Origin: a virus
Strand: one strand, 5' to 3'
Virus record (IMG/VR): IMGVR_UViG_3300028422_000919
Location: 124,001 to 188,000 of that record
DNA length: 64,000 nucleotides
The notes beneath the pieces are model-generated. The model saw only the letters and a list, made by a program, of their open reading frames with translations, was not told where the DNA came from and searched no databases. Made by a program: the position numbers and the translations under genes. Shown piece after piece: positions 48,211 to 56,787 of the stretch. Every line of letters starts with the position of its first letter. Positions within the stretch are counted from its first letter, which is position 1.

Positions 48211-49421
48211 ACGTCGTCGCCGGTCGCTTTGCCGTAGTAGGCGGGCAAACTGGGCATAGCCTCGTAGAGGCATGACCGTAGGTAGGGGTACCCGAGATCG
48301 TCCCAAATGCGGAAATACGGGATAACATTCCCGAACTTCTCCCTTTCGTTGAGGATCTGGATACGTCTGATCTTCTCATCCTCTGGTAGGTGTTGCTCGT
48401 CGAAGCGAGCCTGGGTGTTGGGGTCCACACCTCTTTTTGCCAAGAGTTTGCTTTGGTCTGAGTTTCGCACTACGATCACGTTGCCGTTGACCAAAGAGGC
48501 CATGTCATTCTCGACCAGGAGAGCCCACTCCAGGATGATGACCCCCGCCTTGTCCGCCAACCACTCCCGCATTTTCCGGAGGACGTGAGGCTTGGTCCTC
48601 GTGTGGATCTGCTTGAGCATGTCCGGGGTGATCTCCCCGCTAGAGATCTTGGCCTTGAGCACAGCCGTGTTGACATTGTCTCCAAGGGGCATCAACACAT
48701 CCTTGCCCACGAGGTCAGCGATATCGTCCCGGACCTTCTGAGCGCCTGGCGTGTCCTCCTCGTATAGGTCACGGATGCACTTATCGAGGTTCAGGTGGTG
48801 GGCGGGGATGCCGTCGAGCCTGAGCCTCTTCTCCAGCTCCTTCGCCACCCAGGTCTTGCCTGTCGCCACCCGACCGCAGATACCAACCATGAATTGGCGA
48901 TGCAGTTTGACCTCCAAGCGATGCTTCACTCGGAGTGGCACTAGATGACCGATATCGACGTGCCGCTGGGCCATAGCCTTGACCAAACTGGAGCTGACGT
49001 GAGCCCAGTCAGGATCCGGGTGGACGAACACCACCATGTCCTTGATGCCGGGCATGATCCGGTCGTGGTGGCCCATCTGAGACTCCTCGTAAGCACGGTC
49101 ACGAGCGTCCCTCACCCCCCGAAAAATCACGTCGATCCCCTCCCGGAGGACGACGTCCACCAGAAGGTCGTTGGACCCGATGACCCGCCATCTCCCCCGA
49201 CAATCACCCGGAAGGAAAGTCGAGAGAGCATGGGTGACATGAAGCATCCTCTCGTTCATCTCTAGGAGGTACTTGCCCGCCTTATCGTCGTTGTTTCCGA
49301 CCCAGACCACCAGCTCGTCGATGACGGGTGCCCCCGGATCGTACTTCCCGAGGCACTTCCGAATGATGTGCAGGTGCCCCCGGGTCACGGGGTCTCCCGA
49401 CAAAGCGAACAATCCACGCAC
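48207..49421 (-). CDS. Fused phosphopantetheine adenylyltransferase and dephospho-CoA kinase
   Basis: Residues about 1-195 are a PPAT (CoaD): nucleotide-binding SGDPVTRGHLHIIRKCLG, IDVIFRGVRDARDRAYEESQ and VSSSLVKAMAQRHVDIGHLV. Residues about 200-404 are a CoaE-type kinase: Walker A GICGRVATGKTWVAKELE, then VIILEWALLVENDM and LLAKRGVDPNTQ. The pair catalyses the last two steps of CoA synthesis; a fused form is known in animals (CoA synthase) but is not the usual bacterial form. The start is the GTG at 49421, placed by AAAGGAGG six bases upstream; the ATG at 49442 lies six bases from the promoter and is not used. It opens the kinase-vWA operon. Confidence 0.88.
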   Translation of the reverse strand: MRGLFALSGDPVTRGHLHIIRKCLGKYDPGAPVIDELVVWVGNNDDKAGKYLLEMNERMLHVTHALSTFLPGDCRGRWRVIGSNDLLVDVVLREGIDVIFRGVRDARDRAYEESQMGHHDRIMPGIKDMVVFVHPDPDWAHVSSSLVKAMAQRHVDIGHLVPLRVKHRLEVKLHRQFMVGICGRVATGKTWVAKELEKRLRLDGIPAHHLNLDKCIRDLYEEDTPGAQKVRDDIADLVGKDVLMPLGDNVNTAVLKAKISSGEITPDMLKQIHTRTKPHVLRKMREWLADKAGVIILEWALLVENDMASLVNGNVIVVRNSDQSKLLAKRGVDPNTQARFDEQHLPEDEKIRRIQILNEREKFGNVIPYFRIWDDLGYPYLRSCLYEAMPSLPAYYGKATGDDV

Positions 49422-49447
49422 GGAGAACCTCCTTTCGTCCATGACCC

Positions 49448-49473
49448 CTACCCGTTTTGGGTAGCTCGTTACC
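49448..49473 (-). promoter_or_regulatory. Phage promoter motif, GGTAAC-N15-GGTAG
   Basis: GGTAAC at 49468-49473 and GGTAG at 49448-49452 on the minus strand. The right block lies in an inverted repeat (CTACCCGTTTTGGGTAG on the plus strand), as at 2366. The plus-strand gene at 49514 shows no motif of its own. Confidence 0.65.
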
Positions 49474-49513
49474 CGTCCCTCGGGGGGTATGGTCCACCAC
49501 ACAGGAGGTCCCC

Positions 49514-50488
49514 ATGAGCAACCTGCGGCTGATTTCCGGAGGTCAGAACAAAGCCCCGGGGGGGTCCCCATCCCAAATCGCCAACATCAAAGGCATCGGG
49601 ATGGCCGACTACGTCTGGCCCGCCCAGGATGGGGGGATTTATTGGAGGAAGCGTCCCGTAGTCTTGATTAAGGGTGGCACTGTTCGGGACGCCTCCGATA
49701 CAGTCCCCATCATCGAGGTGTGGACTTTCGCCACGACGCTGCCAGGGGAATCCCCGGAGGTGAATGTCCTCAACCAGTACGCCCTGAACCCCTGCTACTA
49801 CCTTCCGGATCCGACCCGGCCCGAGGGATCTTTCCTCGTGTGCTGCGAGGTTAAGACCCTTGACGGAAACCCCACCGCCTCAAACTCCAGGGCCACATTG
49901 AGGGCCACCCATGAATCCGTGGGGGGACTGCAAGACTCTCTGGACCACCGAGGTTCGGCCTGGGGTTGGATTCAGGGGTATAGCCTGATCGATGCCAAAG
50001 GCAACGAGGTGACGTTCGAGATCAGCAACGAGGTGTTCGAGCACCACTTCGGAGCTTGCATCGACGCCGGCCTCATGATCATGGCGGGGGACCCGCTCTC
50101 TCTGGGGTTCTGGTCCTACACTCTGGGAGACCGGGGTTTCCCCGAGATCCTGGAGCCGGACCTCCCGAACCCCATCATCATGGGGGATCAGGTCATCCTC
50201 TCCCGGCATCTCCTGAGCAAAATCGCTCGGGACCGAGGACTCCGAGTCCTCTGGGACAGCACCATGCTGACCTACACGGATGAGTCCCTCGCTGAGTCTG
50301 AAGACCCCCTGGAGCTTCTGGATAGAGTCGAGGGAGCGTACCCATACCGAACCTGGAACCCCAACAGCCGGGAGTTCCAGATCTCCCACATCGCCGTCAG
50401 CGTTCCCCCGAACGCTGATCCCTATCACCAGGCCGCTAAGGTGTTGGCGGCTATCCACCATAAGGGCAACAATCGTGCCGCAGAATAG
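49514..50488 (+). CDS. Glutamine-synthetase-type II-like protein with altered metal site
   Basis: The order of blocks follows eukaryotic-type glutamine synthetase: MADYVWPAQDGGIYWRK (start of the fold), IIEVWTFATTLPGESPEVNV at the DGSST position, NPCYYLPDPTRPEGSFLVCC, then HFGACIDAGLMIMAGDPLS and GDQVILSRHLLSKIARDRG. In the family, glutamates in an E-Q-E motif and later glutamates bind the metals. Here the aligned segment reads WGWIQGYSL and the DGSST serines are also lost, so it is probably a non-catalytic GS-fold protein or one with a changed substrate. GGAGG precedes the ATG. It overlaps the next gene by 14 bases. Confidence 0.65.
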   Translation: MSNLRLISGGQNKAPGGSPSQIANIKGIGMADYVWPAQDGGIYWRKRPVVLIKGGTVRDASDTVPIIEVWTFATTLPGESPEVNVLNQYALNPCYYLPDPTRPEGSFLVCCEVKTLDGNPTASNSRATLRATHESVGGLQDSLDHRGSAWGWIQGYSLIDAKGNEVTFEISNEVFEHHFGACIDAGLMIMAGDPLSLGFWSYTLGDRGFPEILEPDLPNPIIMGDQVILSRHLLSKIARDRGLRVLWDSTMLTYTDESLAESEDPLELLDRVEGAYPYRTWNPNSREFQISHIAVSVPPNADPYHQAAKVLAAIHHKGNNRAAE

Positions 50489-51191
50489 CAAGGTCATCAT
50501 CGTCGAAGGGCTGATCGGAAGTGGGAAGACCACCCTCACCAGAGAGTTGGGTAGAGCCCTCGGACCCAATACCCTCACCCTGTTCGAGCCGGACGAAAAG
50601 GAGGGCAAGGAAGCCAGCAATCCTTACCTGGCCTCCTTCTACGGCGACGCCCCCCGCTGGGCATTCACTATGCAGGCACACCTCCTAGCAGAGCGGTTCC
50701 GCATGCACCTGCACGCACAGTGGCACGCTTTGCAGGGCCACGGGGACGCTGTCCTGGATCGGAGCTTCTATGGTGACACCGCCTTCGCCCACCTACAGCT
50801 CCAGCTCGGCCAGATGACTCAGCATGAGTTCGACACTTACTCCCGCCTCTACCACGCCATGACAGCCTCCGTCCTGCTACCTACCGTCTGCGTGCGGGTG
50901 CTCACCAGTCCGGAGATCTGCAACGAACGGGTCTCCCGCCGGATGACGGTTGAGACCGGCCGGAAATGCGAGACCGCCATTGACCTGGACTATCTACAGG
51001 GTCTCGACCGGGAGATCGACCACATGGTCGGTGTCCTCCGTTCCCAGGGTGTGACCGTGCTCGATGTCCCCTGGGATGAATCCCGACCAAAAGAGGAGGA
51101 CCGCAAAGAAGCGGTGAGCGCCCTGGTATCCCGTATCCAAGGGGTACTCCCCTTCAACTCGTTCCTGGACACCCACCGCCGGAGGATTTGA
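50475..51191 (+). CDS. Deoxynucleoside kinase
   Basis: The enzyme phosphorylates salvaged deoxynucleosides. The P-loop IVEGLIGSGKTTLTREL, the ERS/DRS segment VLDRSFYGDTAFAHL, and a lid with RRMTVETGRK follow the dNK/dCK/dGK family in 238 residues. The exact nucleoside cannot be told. The start is the GTG at 50475, eight bases after AAGGG. It is coupled to the glutamine-synthetase-like gene. A run of hairpins (51326-51502) follows. Confidence 0.85.
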   Translation: MPQNSKVIIVEGLIGSGKTTLTRELGRALGPNTLTLFEPDEKEGKEASNPYLASFYGDAPRWAFTMQAHLLAERFRMHLHAQWHALQGHGDAVLDRSFYGDTAFAHLQLQLGQMTQHEFDTYSRLYHAMTASVLLPTVCVRVLTSPEICNERVSRRMTVETGRKCETAIDLDYLQGLDREIDHMVGVLRSQGVTVLDVPWDESRPKEEDRKEAVSALVSRIQGVLPFNSFLDTHRRRI

Positions 51192-51325
51192 CACCACATA
51201 GGAGACGCTAACTCCTCCGTCCCACCTGCCACTAAACCCCTGTTTACCCCCAACCCCCATTGACCTCCCGTACTACGGGGGGTGCGGCCCCGATTTTGTA
51301 CTCCAACCCTGTTGCTAAAGAGCAG

Positions 51326-51502
51326 AAGTTGCGACATGCACATCGCAACTTTGCCTGGGCGTGAGAGTACTCACCCAGAGGGTGGGGCTTGGGCTCTTGG
51401 GACTTTGCGGGCGGTATAGCTGTGCCGGGTTGGGTCCGATTTCCGGACCCAACCCGGTGCTTCCCCAGATTCCCCCAAACTCCCCCAACTTGCTGTTGGG
51501 GG
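51326..51502 (+). terminator. Cluster of four hairpins between convergent genes
   Basis: The 375-base gap 51192-51567 holds no gene. It contains four hairpins in a row: AAGTTGCGA/TCGCAACTT (51326-51351), a bulged stem at 51355-51378 around GTGAG/CTCAC, a perfect 14-base-pair stem CCGGGTTGGGTCCG/CGGACCCAACCCGG (51425-51457), and CCCCCAAC/GTTGGGGG (51482-51502). The last two probably act as a two-way terminator; the first two are unexplained. Confidence 0.6.
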
Positions 51503-51567
51503 TGGAGAATGTCCTTCGGTAGCTTCGATAGTAGCGGTAGGAACGGGGGGTTGGGGCGGGTTTGATT

Positions 51568-53478
51568 CTACAAGGGCTCGAACGTGACCCTCAGACCCTG
51601 GGCCGCAGCCATCTTGATGAGGTCGAGAGGGTTGAGGCTGGTCGTCTGGGGCTGCCTCTCCTGTGTACCCTGAAGAGTGTCCAGGGTCTTCTGGAGGATG
51701 TCCAGGCGGGTGTTCAGGCGGGTGCTCATGCTGGAGAGATCCATCCCCACCCCCACCGTCTTATTGGAAGACAGCCCCGAAATGGAAACCTCGATGGCCT
51801 TCAGTTGATCGCCCACCTCGGACATGAGCACTTCGGGGGTCAGATCCTCGGAGTTGAGGGCCTGCACCTTCTGGTTGATGTTGCGGAGCCAGGTTCGGAT
51901 GTCCGTGGCGATGTTGCGGGAGGCCTCCACCTGATCGGAGACCTGCTTGATCACCGCCGCCGAGTGACGGCTGTGGATGTCCGCCAAAGACTCGTGGGCC
52001 CCCTTCATCTCCGAGGACACCACCCGGACGATTGCATCCGTGAGGGGGGTCAGGGCGGATTGGATGGTCTCGACCAGCTTGTCTCCATACTCCAGGAGCC
52101 CGGAGCGCTGGGACTTGAGCACCCCCTCGGTGACCAGATCGGCCATCACCGAGGACAGCTCCAGCATCCGCCCCTCGACGATACGGGTCACGGCCTCGAC
52201 GAACGACTCCCCCAGGTCAGGGATCTCCGGATCGGGGACATCCTGTTCCTCGATGGTGGGCTTTTCCTCGGGCTCCGGGGAGACATCCTTCGCAGGCACC
52301 CTTTCACTCAGCTCAGCCAGCAGAGCGACCTCCTCCGGATCCGGCTCACTCGGGGCCGGAAGCTGGAACTGGCGTGAGGGCATATCCGGGGGCAGCATCT
52401 GCTTCTTGGCCTTCTCCGAGGCGAGCGCCTGGACGTACTCGTCGATAGCGGCGGTGGATGTCCACCAACGCCTTCCCGCCAAGAACCCCTTAACCAGGCC
52501 GTTCTCAAGCAGATACTTGAGATCTCCGGGACAGGATACCTCCAGAGCCTTGCAGATCTTCCCCAGGTAGAACTGGAGCTGGTTGTGGGGGGAGACCTCA
52601 CGAGCCCAGTCCCCCAACACTTCCATCCTGCCTTGCACCACGTACTCGTGGGAGATGTGGCGCCCGAACACCTCGATCCCCATCCTCTTGATGTAGGTGC
52701 TCCCAGGGTACTCTCCGGTCCCCTCCTTCCATTCCTGCCAGATTCGGCGGGCCCAGCGGCGGACCGCCTTCTTGCGGACCTCGATGTTGCTCTCCCACTC
52801 CTCTCGGAGCGCTTTGACCTCCATCTGCACCAACTCCCCCAATGTCTCCGGCCAGTGGCACTCTCCCGAAGGCTTCGACAGCTCCTTCACTTGGGCTACG
52901 AGTTCGTTGGCGGACTCCGGGGTGGTGAGAGCCGGAGAATCCTCCACGAGGGCCCGGGCGGCCGACCGGATAGTATTCCCGTCGACAACGGGGGGCATCG
53001 GGGCGGTCCTCCCAAGCTGAAACCAACGACCCAACTCGTTCTGAGAGATCTTGGTGTTGGGGCCGAACTGGGCTCGCAGAAGCCCCCGGATCTCTCCTGG
53101 GCTGGGATCCCTTCCGGCCTTCCTCTGATCCTTGATGTAGTCGACAGCCGTGGTCTGTTTGTCACTGCTGCTGGGCTGCTTCCCCGACTTGCTGGGAGGG
53201 ATGAGCCCCTCGGCTCGCAACACCGGCTCGGCTTTGGCCCAACGACGAGAGACCCTCAGCACTTTGGCCCCTACCCGAGCGGCGGCGGAGTCCAGGTTGT
53301 TGGTGTTCAAGTCGGAGCAGGCGTCACCCAACAGCACGACCACGTCAGTTTGGGAAGGGATGTCCTTGACCGCTTGACGTAGATCGAAATGCTCCAGGAT
53401 CACGTTGTGCTCTCGAAGAGCTGCCATGTAGGCCTGGTTGGCGAAGATGGCCTCTCCGCCGACAACGGTGATGTTCAT
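51568..53478 (-). CDS. DUF2325-like N-terminal domain in a large helical protein, 636 aa
   Basis: Residues 1-95 resemble DUF2325 (MNITVVGGEAIFANQAYMAA, DVVVLLGDACSDLNTNN, VGAKVLRVSRRW). The rest is a helical, charged scaffold: a basic Trp-rich region (RRWARRIWQEWKEG), an acidic Pro/Glu linker, then long helices (VSDQVEASRNIATDIRTWL). The function is unknown; a partner-binding scaffold is plausible. GGAGG precedes the ATG at 53478, and a promoter motif with a 16-base spacer is 36 bases upstream. It ends in TAG. Confidence 0.65.
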   Translation of the reverse strand: MNITVVGGEAIFANQAYMAALREHNVILEHFDLRQAVKDIPSQTDVVVLLGDACSDLNTNNLDSAAARVGAKVLRVSRRWAKAEPVLRAEGLIPPSKSGKQPSSSDKQTTAVDYIKDQRKAGRDPSPGEIRGLLRAQFGPNTKISQNELGRWFQLGRTAPMPPVVDGNTIRSAARALVEDSPALTTPESANELVAQVKELSKPSGECHWPETLGELVQMEVKALREEWESNIEVRKKAVRRWARRIWQEWKEGTGEYPGSTYIKRMGIEVFGRHISHEYVVQGRMEVLGDWAREVSPHNQLQFYLGKICKALEVSCPGDLKYLLENGLVKGFLAGRRWWTSTAAIDEYVQALASEKAKKQMLPPDMPSRQFQLPAPSEPDPEEVALLAELSERVPAKDVSPEPEEKPTIEEQDVPDPEIPDLGESFVEAVTRIVEGRMLELSSVMADLVTEGVLKSQRSGLLEYGDKLVETIQSALTPLTDAIVRVVSSEMKGAHESLADIHSRHSAAVIKQVSDQVEASRNIATDIRTWLRNINQKVQALNSEDLTPEVLMSEVGDQLKAIEVSISGLSSNKTVGVGMDLSSMSTRLNTRLDILQKTLDTLQGTQERQPQTTSLNPLDLIKMAAAQGLRVTFEPL

Positions 53479-53513
53479 TCGGCCTCCCTTGGGGGGGTGT
53501 ACGTTCTCAGGCA

Positions 53514-53540
53514 CTACCCTTTTTGGGCCGAGATGTTACC
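53514..53540 (-). promoter_or_regulatory. Phage promoter motif, GGTAAC-N16-GGTAG
   Basis: GGTAAC at 53535-53540 and GGTAG at 53514-53518 on the minus strand, upstream of the DUF2325-like gene. Confidence 0.6.
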
Positions 53541-53562
53541 GGGGGGCCTCCCCCGCTCCTAC

Positions 53563-54051
53563 CTACACACGCTTGTTGCCATGACGGTAAGGGCGCTGGA
53601 GATTGAAGGCGTGCTTCTGGGCCATGATGGACTGCATGTCGATACCAACTCGGCCGCAGTAGTCCAGGATACGGATGACCACGTCGGCCAACTCGGTGGG
53701 GACTCCCTCGGGTTTGTCGGGCTTGCTTTCGTTGAAATAGGTCTCGGTGACATCGTGGCCGTTTCGCCACTCTTCGTAGGCCTCACTCACTTCAGAGGTG
53801 AACAGGGCGCAGAAGTCCCCGAATGTGCGGTCATCCCGGTCCCACCAACCCTTGTCCTGGGCATACTGGTGGATGACCCCCTGCCAGTCCCGGATGGTCT
53901 GGGGGTCTTGCAGCCCCACCTGCTTTTCGAGATCTCCGTACTCCTTTTCGATGGAGTCGAGAAGGCCCAGGGCGGCCCCCCGGATGTCCCCGGAATCCAC
54001 ACCGATAGCCACAGCCCGCTTGAGGCTACGAGCGGCATCCAAATCGATCAT
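53563..54051 (-). CDS. MazG-like NTP pyrophosphohydrolase
   Basis: An all-helical protein whose second half shows the MazG metal-binding pattern: FTSEVSEAYEEWRNG with the EExxE-type motif, GVPTELADVVIRILDYC with the second pair of acidic ligands, and NLQRPYRHGNKRV at the end as in phage MazG proteins. It should hydrolyse dNTPs or alarmone-type nucleotides. The start overlaps the stop of tdk. At 162 residues it has an extra N-terminal helix. It ends in TAG. Confidence 0.85.
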   Translation of the reverse strand: MIDLDAARSLKRAVAIGVDSGDIRGAALGLLDSIEKEYGDLEKQVGLQDPQTIRDWQGVIHQYAQDKGWWDRDDRTFGDFCALFTSEVSEAYEEWRNGHDVTETYFNESKPDKPEGVPTELADVVIRILDYCGRVGIDMQSIMAQKHAFNLQRPYRHGNKRV

Positions 54052-54605
54052 ACCTTGTCTCCCTTGTGGTAGCAGGCCCGGCACCGAGCCTCGTACTGAT
54101 CAGCCCCCACCTCGACCACATTGGAAGTCCCCGATTTCCGATAGCTTCGAGTAGCGTCACCGCCGCAGATCATGCAGACGGCGTGGAGCTTCGTCACGTA
54201 GTCGGCCCTGACAATCAGATCCGCCATCGGGCCGAACGGCTTCCCGAAAGCGTCCATGTCCAGCCCAGCGACGATCACCCTCTTACCCTCATTGGCGAGA
54301 GCATCCACCACGGCCACGATGCCGGGGGAGAAGAACTGGGCTTCGTCGATGGCGACAACGTCACAGTCCTCGTAGCAGTGCCCCGAGAGTTGAGTGACAT
54401 TGTCCACGGGGATACAGGGGACCTCTCCTTTAACATGGGTGACGACAGCGTGAGTGGCATAGCGGTCGTCGATGGACGGCTTGAGCACCTTGACGGTCTG
54501 CTTGGCGTACTCGGCTCGGCGGATCCGGCGAATCAGCTCTTCGGTCTTGCCGGAGAACATGCAGCCGCAGATTACCTCGACCTGTCCCTTGACGTTTCGT
54601 GGCAT
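54048..54605 (-). CDS. tdk: Thymidine kinase
   Basis: A type II thymidine kinase of 185 residues: the P-loop EVICGCMFSGKTEELIRRIR, the DEAQFF motif (VVAIDEAQFFSPG), the lasso near VTKLHAVCMICGGDAT, and a structural zinc site (CMIC and CRAC). It salvages thymidine to dTMP, which Tmk then raises to dTDP. The ATG at 54605 follows a GGAGG-like site. It is translationally coupled to the MazG gene. Confidence 0.96.
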   Translation of the reverse strand: MPRNVKGQVEVICGCMFSGKTEELIRRIRRAEYAKQTVKVLKPSIDDRYATHAVVTHVKGEVPCIPVDNVTQLSGHCYEDCDVVAIDEAQFFSPGIVAVVDALANEGKRVIVAGLDMDAFGKPFGPMADLIVRADYVTKLHAVCMICGGDATRSYRKSGTSNVVEVGADQYEARCRACYHKGDKV

Positions 54606-54677
54606 GTGGCCCTCCTGGTGTTTTGCCAGGGGGACCTTACCCTTAATGGACCTGCCAGATACGGGGGTCCTGCTCGT

Positions 54678-55163
54678 TTAGGATCTCCCCCAGCGTACAG
54701 GATCCGGGTGGAGGTAGTCGTGCGTGCAGTTCCCCCGGGATAGGTACACGGCAGCGAGCCTCTTGCGGGCCTCAACTCCCCGGGGGTCATACACCAGGGG
54801 GACCAGCTTTTTGCGCCAGGACCGGAGCTTCTGCCCAAGGTCCCGGATGGCGTAACTGTCCTGGGCGTCTGCCACCGCCATGATGGCTTGGCGAGCCACC
54901 TCAGCCAGGGCGGCGGGGAGTCCCCCGTACAGGTTCCCCGTGTCCAGGGCCTGGGCTTCTTCTGCGAATGCCTCAATGGTTAGCAGGTGCTTGCGGATGC
55001 AGTCACTGCAGTAGTGGTGCTGGAGATGGTCTTCCAACAACAAGAGCTGCTTGGCGATCTCACGGAGATTAAACGCCGGGTGCATCAAGTTAAGGCGGTC
55101 CCCGCTCGCCCTCCGGAACTGGTGGGCGGCGAGGCGTCTCTCAGTCTGGTGATTTCGGGGCAC
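54678..55163 (-). CDS. Hypothetical helical protein with Cys pair, 161 aa
   Basis: Not assigned, although the segment HHYCSDCIRKHLLTIEAFAE is found in a widespread phage protein family of unknown role. The protein is nearly all helix. The start is the GTG at 55163, eight bases after GGAGG; an internal ATG at 55085 is an alternative. Confidence 0.65.
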   Translation of the reverse strand: MPRNHQTERRLAAHQFRRASGDRLNLMHPAFNLREIAKQLLLLEDHLQHHYCSDCIRKHLLTIEAFAEEAQALDTGNLYGGLPAALAEVARQAIMAVADAQDSYAIRDLGQKLRSWRKKLVPLVYDPRGVEARKRLAAVYLSRGNCTHDYLHPDPVRWGRS

Positions 55164-55211
55164 GGCGGCGTCCTCCACAAGGGTCCCACCCTGAGCAAGG
55201 GGATAGGAGGA

Positions 55212-55841
55212 CTACCGTTTGAGGCCTTCGGCCACTGCCTGAGCGGCTTCCACCTGGTCAACCTTGCGGATCCGCTCAGCTCCCTGTTCGAGGTTGTGCA
55301 GCATCTTCTTCCGGACGGAGTCCAGCTTCATGTTCCCCTCTGCGGTCATCAATCCGGTGTCCCGGTCCTGGCGCCGACTTGTCAGCCCCAAAGCCCCCGG
55401 TTTGATGGCTTTGACCAGTTCGGGGTCCATCGACTTGATGGCGATGTCCCACTGCCACTCGACGAACGTGCTGCCGTCGATCAGGATAGGGGGTGTGATG
55501 GCTTTCATCTCCCGGAAGAGCGTCATCCCTGCCCGAGTCCTCAGCTCCATGTCCAGGTAGCTCAGGGGTCGGGAGACAGCAGTACCCTCGAAGTCGATGC
55601 GGAACCGGATGCCAACTCGGTGGTCCCCAGCGATGATGTCGGGGTGCTCCAGCACCCCCCAGCCGTGGGCAACCACCTCCAGGTCATCCGTCTCGATGAG
55701 ACGGTGGATAACCTCCTGCTCATCCTCCGACATGGGGACGTACAGCCCATGAGGGTTCAGCCCTCCAAAAGGGTTTTTGCCGTCCAACATGGGTAGAGGG
55801 TTGAACTGCCCGTGTTGGGGGGTCCACTTTTTGCCGTTCAT
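55212..55841 (-). CDS. Hypothetical protein, 209 aa
   Basis: Not recognised. It begins MNGKKWTPQHGQFNPLPML and contains a strand-rich middle (EVVAHGWGVLEHPD, VGIRFRIDFEG). Its ATG overlaps the stop of the cold-shock-type gene (ATGA). It ends in TAG. Confidence 0.65.
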   Translation of the reverse strand: MNGKKWTPQHGQFNPLPMLDGKNPFGGLNPHGLYVPMSEDEQEVIHRLIETDDLEVVAHGWGVLEHPDIIAGDHRVGIRFRIDFEGTAVSRPLSYLDMELRTRAGMTLFREMKAITPPILIDGSTFVEWQWDIAIKSMDPELVKAIKPGALGLTSRRQDRDTGLMTAEGNMKLDSVRKKMLHNLEQGAERIRKVDQVEAAQAVAEGLKR

Positions 55842-56329
55842 CCGCACACCTTCACATGGCAAGCTCGGGGGCGACCCTGACGGGTGCCGCCGTAGAACAT
55901 GATAGCCTGGCCCACAGTTGGGATGCGCCCATCCAAGATCTCGGACTTGTGCAGATGGTAGCTCAAGCCGTCGTCCCCTTTGGCAAACCCATACCCTCGA
56001 TGGCCGTCGAACGTGTCCACCTTCCCCTGGATGACCCGGATGGGTTCCAGCCGGGTGACCAGGTCGGCCCGAGGGGCCTTCCCAGGATCTACGGAGGACA
56101 GGTCCACTTCGACATCCACCAGCTCCCCCAAGATGGGGGGAGGGGTTGAGTTCACCCAGGAACAGCCCTCAGAGGGACAGTGCATGCAACGCTGCTCCCC
56201 CTCGGCCTTCCCCGAACGGAAAGACCCAAGGTGGAAGAACACCTCCTGACCAGTCTCCGGGTGCTTACAGAACCCGAACAACTTCGAGGGGATGTACTTG
56301 TGGACCCGCATCTTTACGGTCTGTGACAC
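55838..56329 (-). CDS. Cold-shock-domain-like protein, probably two CSDs
   Basis: The C-terminal half matches a cold-shock fold: GKVDTFDGHRGYGFAKGDDG then LSYHLHKSEILDGRIPTVGQ, with the RNP1-like GYGFA and an HLH strand. The N-terminal half looks like a diverged second CSD (SKLFGFCKHPETGQEVFFHL) with a Cys-rich insert (CMHCPSEGC). These bind single-stranded nucleic acid and may regulate RNA. The GTG at 56329 is used because GGAGG is seven bases upstream; ATG at 56335 is too close to it. Confidence 0.75.
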   Translation of the reverse strand: MSQTVKMRVHKYIPSKLFGFCKHPETGQEVFFHLGSFRSGKAEGEQRCMHCPSEGCSWVNSTPPPILGELVDVEVDLSSVDPGKAPRADLVTRLEPIRVIQGKVDTFDGHRGYGFAKGDDGLSYHLHKSEILDGRIPTVGQAIMFYGGTRQGRPRACHVKVCG

Positions 56330-56342
56330 GGGCATCCCTCCG

Positions 56343-56771
56343 TCAGCCCCTAGCGGCCAAAATGGCGTCGATGACGGCCTGCTTGTTCGCCAGCTTGTCA
56401 GGGCGCTCGATGCCCTCATCCATCGCCATCTCGTTCAGATCCCGACGGGACATGTCCAGGGTCGGGACCCCGTCTTCAACGGTCGGAATGGGGAGGGGCG
56501 CAGGCACCGGCTCTTCCTCGACCACCGGCTCTTCCTCGACCACCGGCTCTTCCTCGACCACCGGCTCTTTCTCGAAGATGGGATCAGGGTCCACATTATC
56601 CAGGGGATACGGGCTTTCCTCCACCTCAGGCATCGCCTTCAGAGCTTCTGCGACATTGGCCGGCTCCGCCGGACCTTCGGCGGTGTGGTAGTGGGTCCCC
56701 CGAAAGGTGGGGTGGTCCCTCTTGATCTTCCGCATTCGGGCAAACGGGGGCATGTAGGGGTTGTTACTCAT
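56343..56771 (-). CDS. Acidic repeat protein with HeH/SAP-like C-terminus
   Basis: The middle contains EPVVEEEPVVEEEPVVEE, an 18-base repeat in three copies. The C-terminal 35 residues (RRDLNEMAMDEGIERPDKL with KQAVIDAILAA) resemble helix-extended-loop-helix/SAP modules that bind nucleic acid. ATG 56771 follows AGGAGAACTG. It belongs to a family of three such proteins in this phage. Confidence 0.65.
   Translation of the reverse strand: MSNNPYMPPFARMRKIKRDHPTFRGTHYHTAEGPAEPANVAEALKAMPEVEESPYPLDNVDPDPIFEKEPVVEEEPVVEEEPVVEEEPVPAPLPIPTVEDGVPTLDMSRRDLNEMAMDEGIERPDKLANKQAVIDAILAARG
56505..56570 (-). repeat. 18-base tandem repeat inside the acidic protein gene
   Basis: About three and a half copies of an 18-base unit (CACCGGCTCTTCCTCGAC on the plus strand), encoding a repeated EPVVEE stretch on the minus strand. 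It is coding and not a CRISPR array. Confidence 0.8.
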
Positions 56772-56787
56772 TGTTTCAGTTCTCCTT

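Noticed and set aside
56505-56570. Possible short direct-repeat (CRISPR-like) array
   Set aside because: The 18-base repeats have no spacers and encode a regular EPVVEE stretch in frame.
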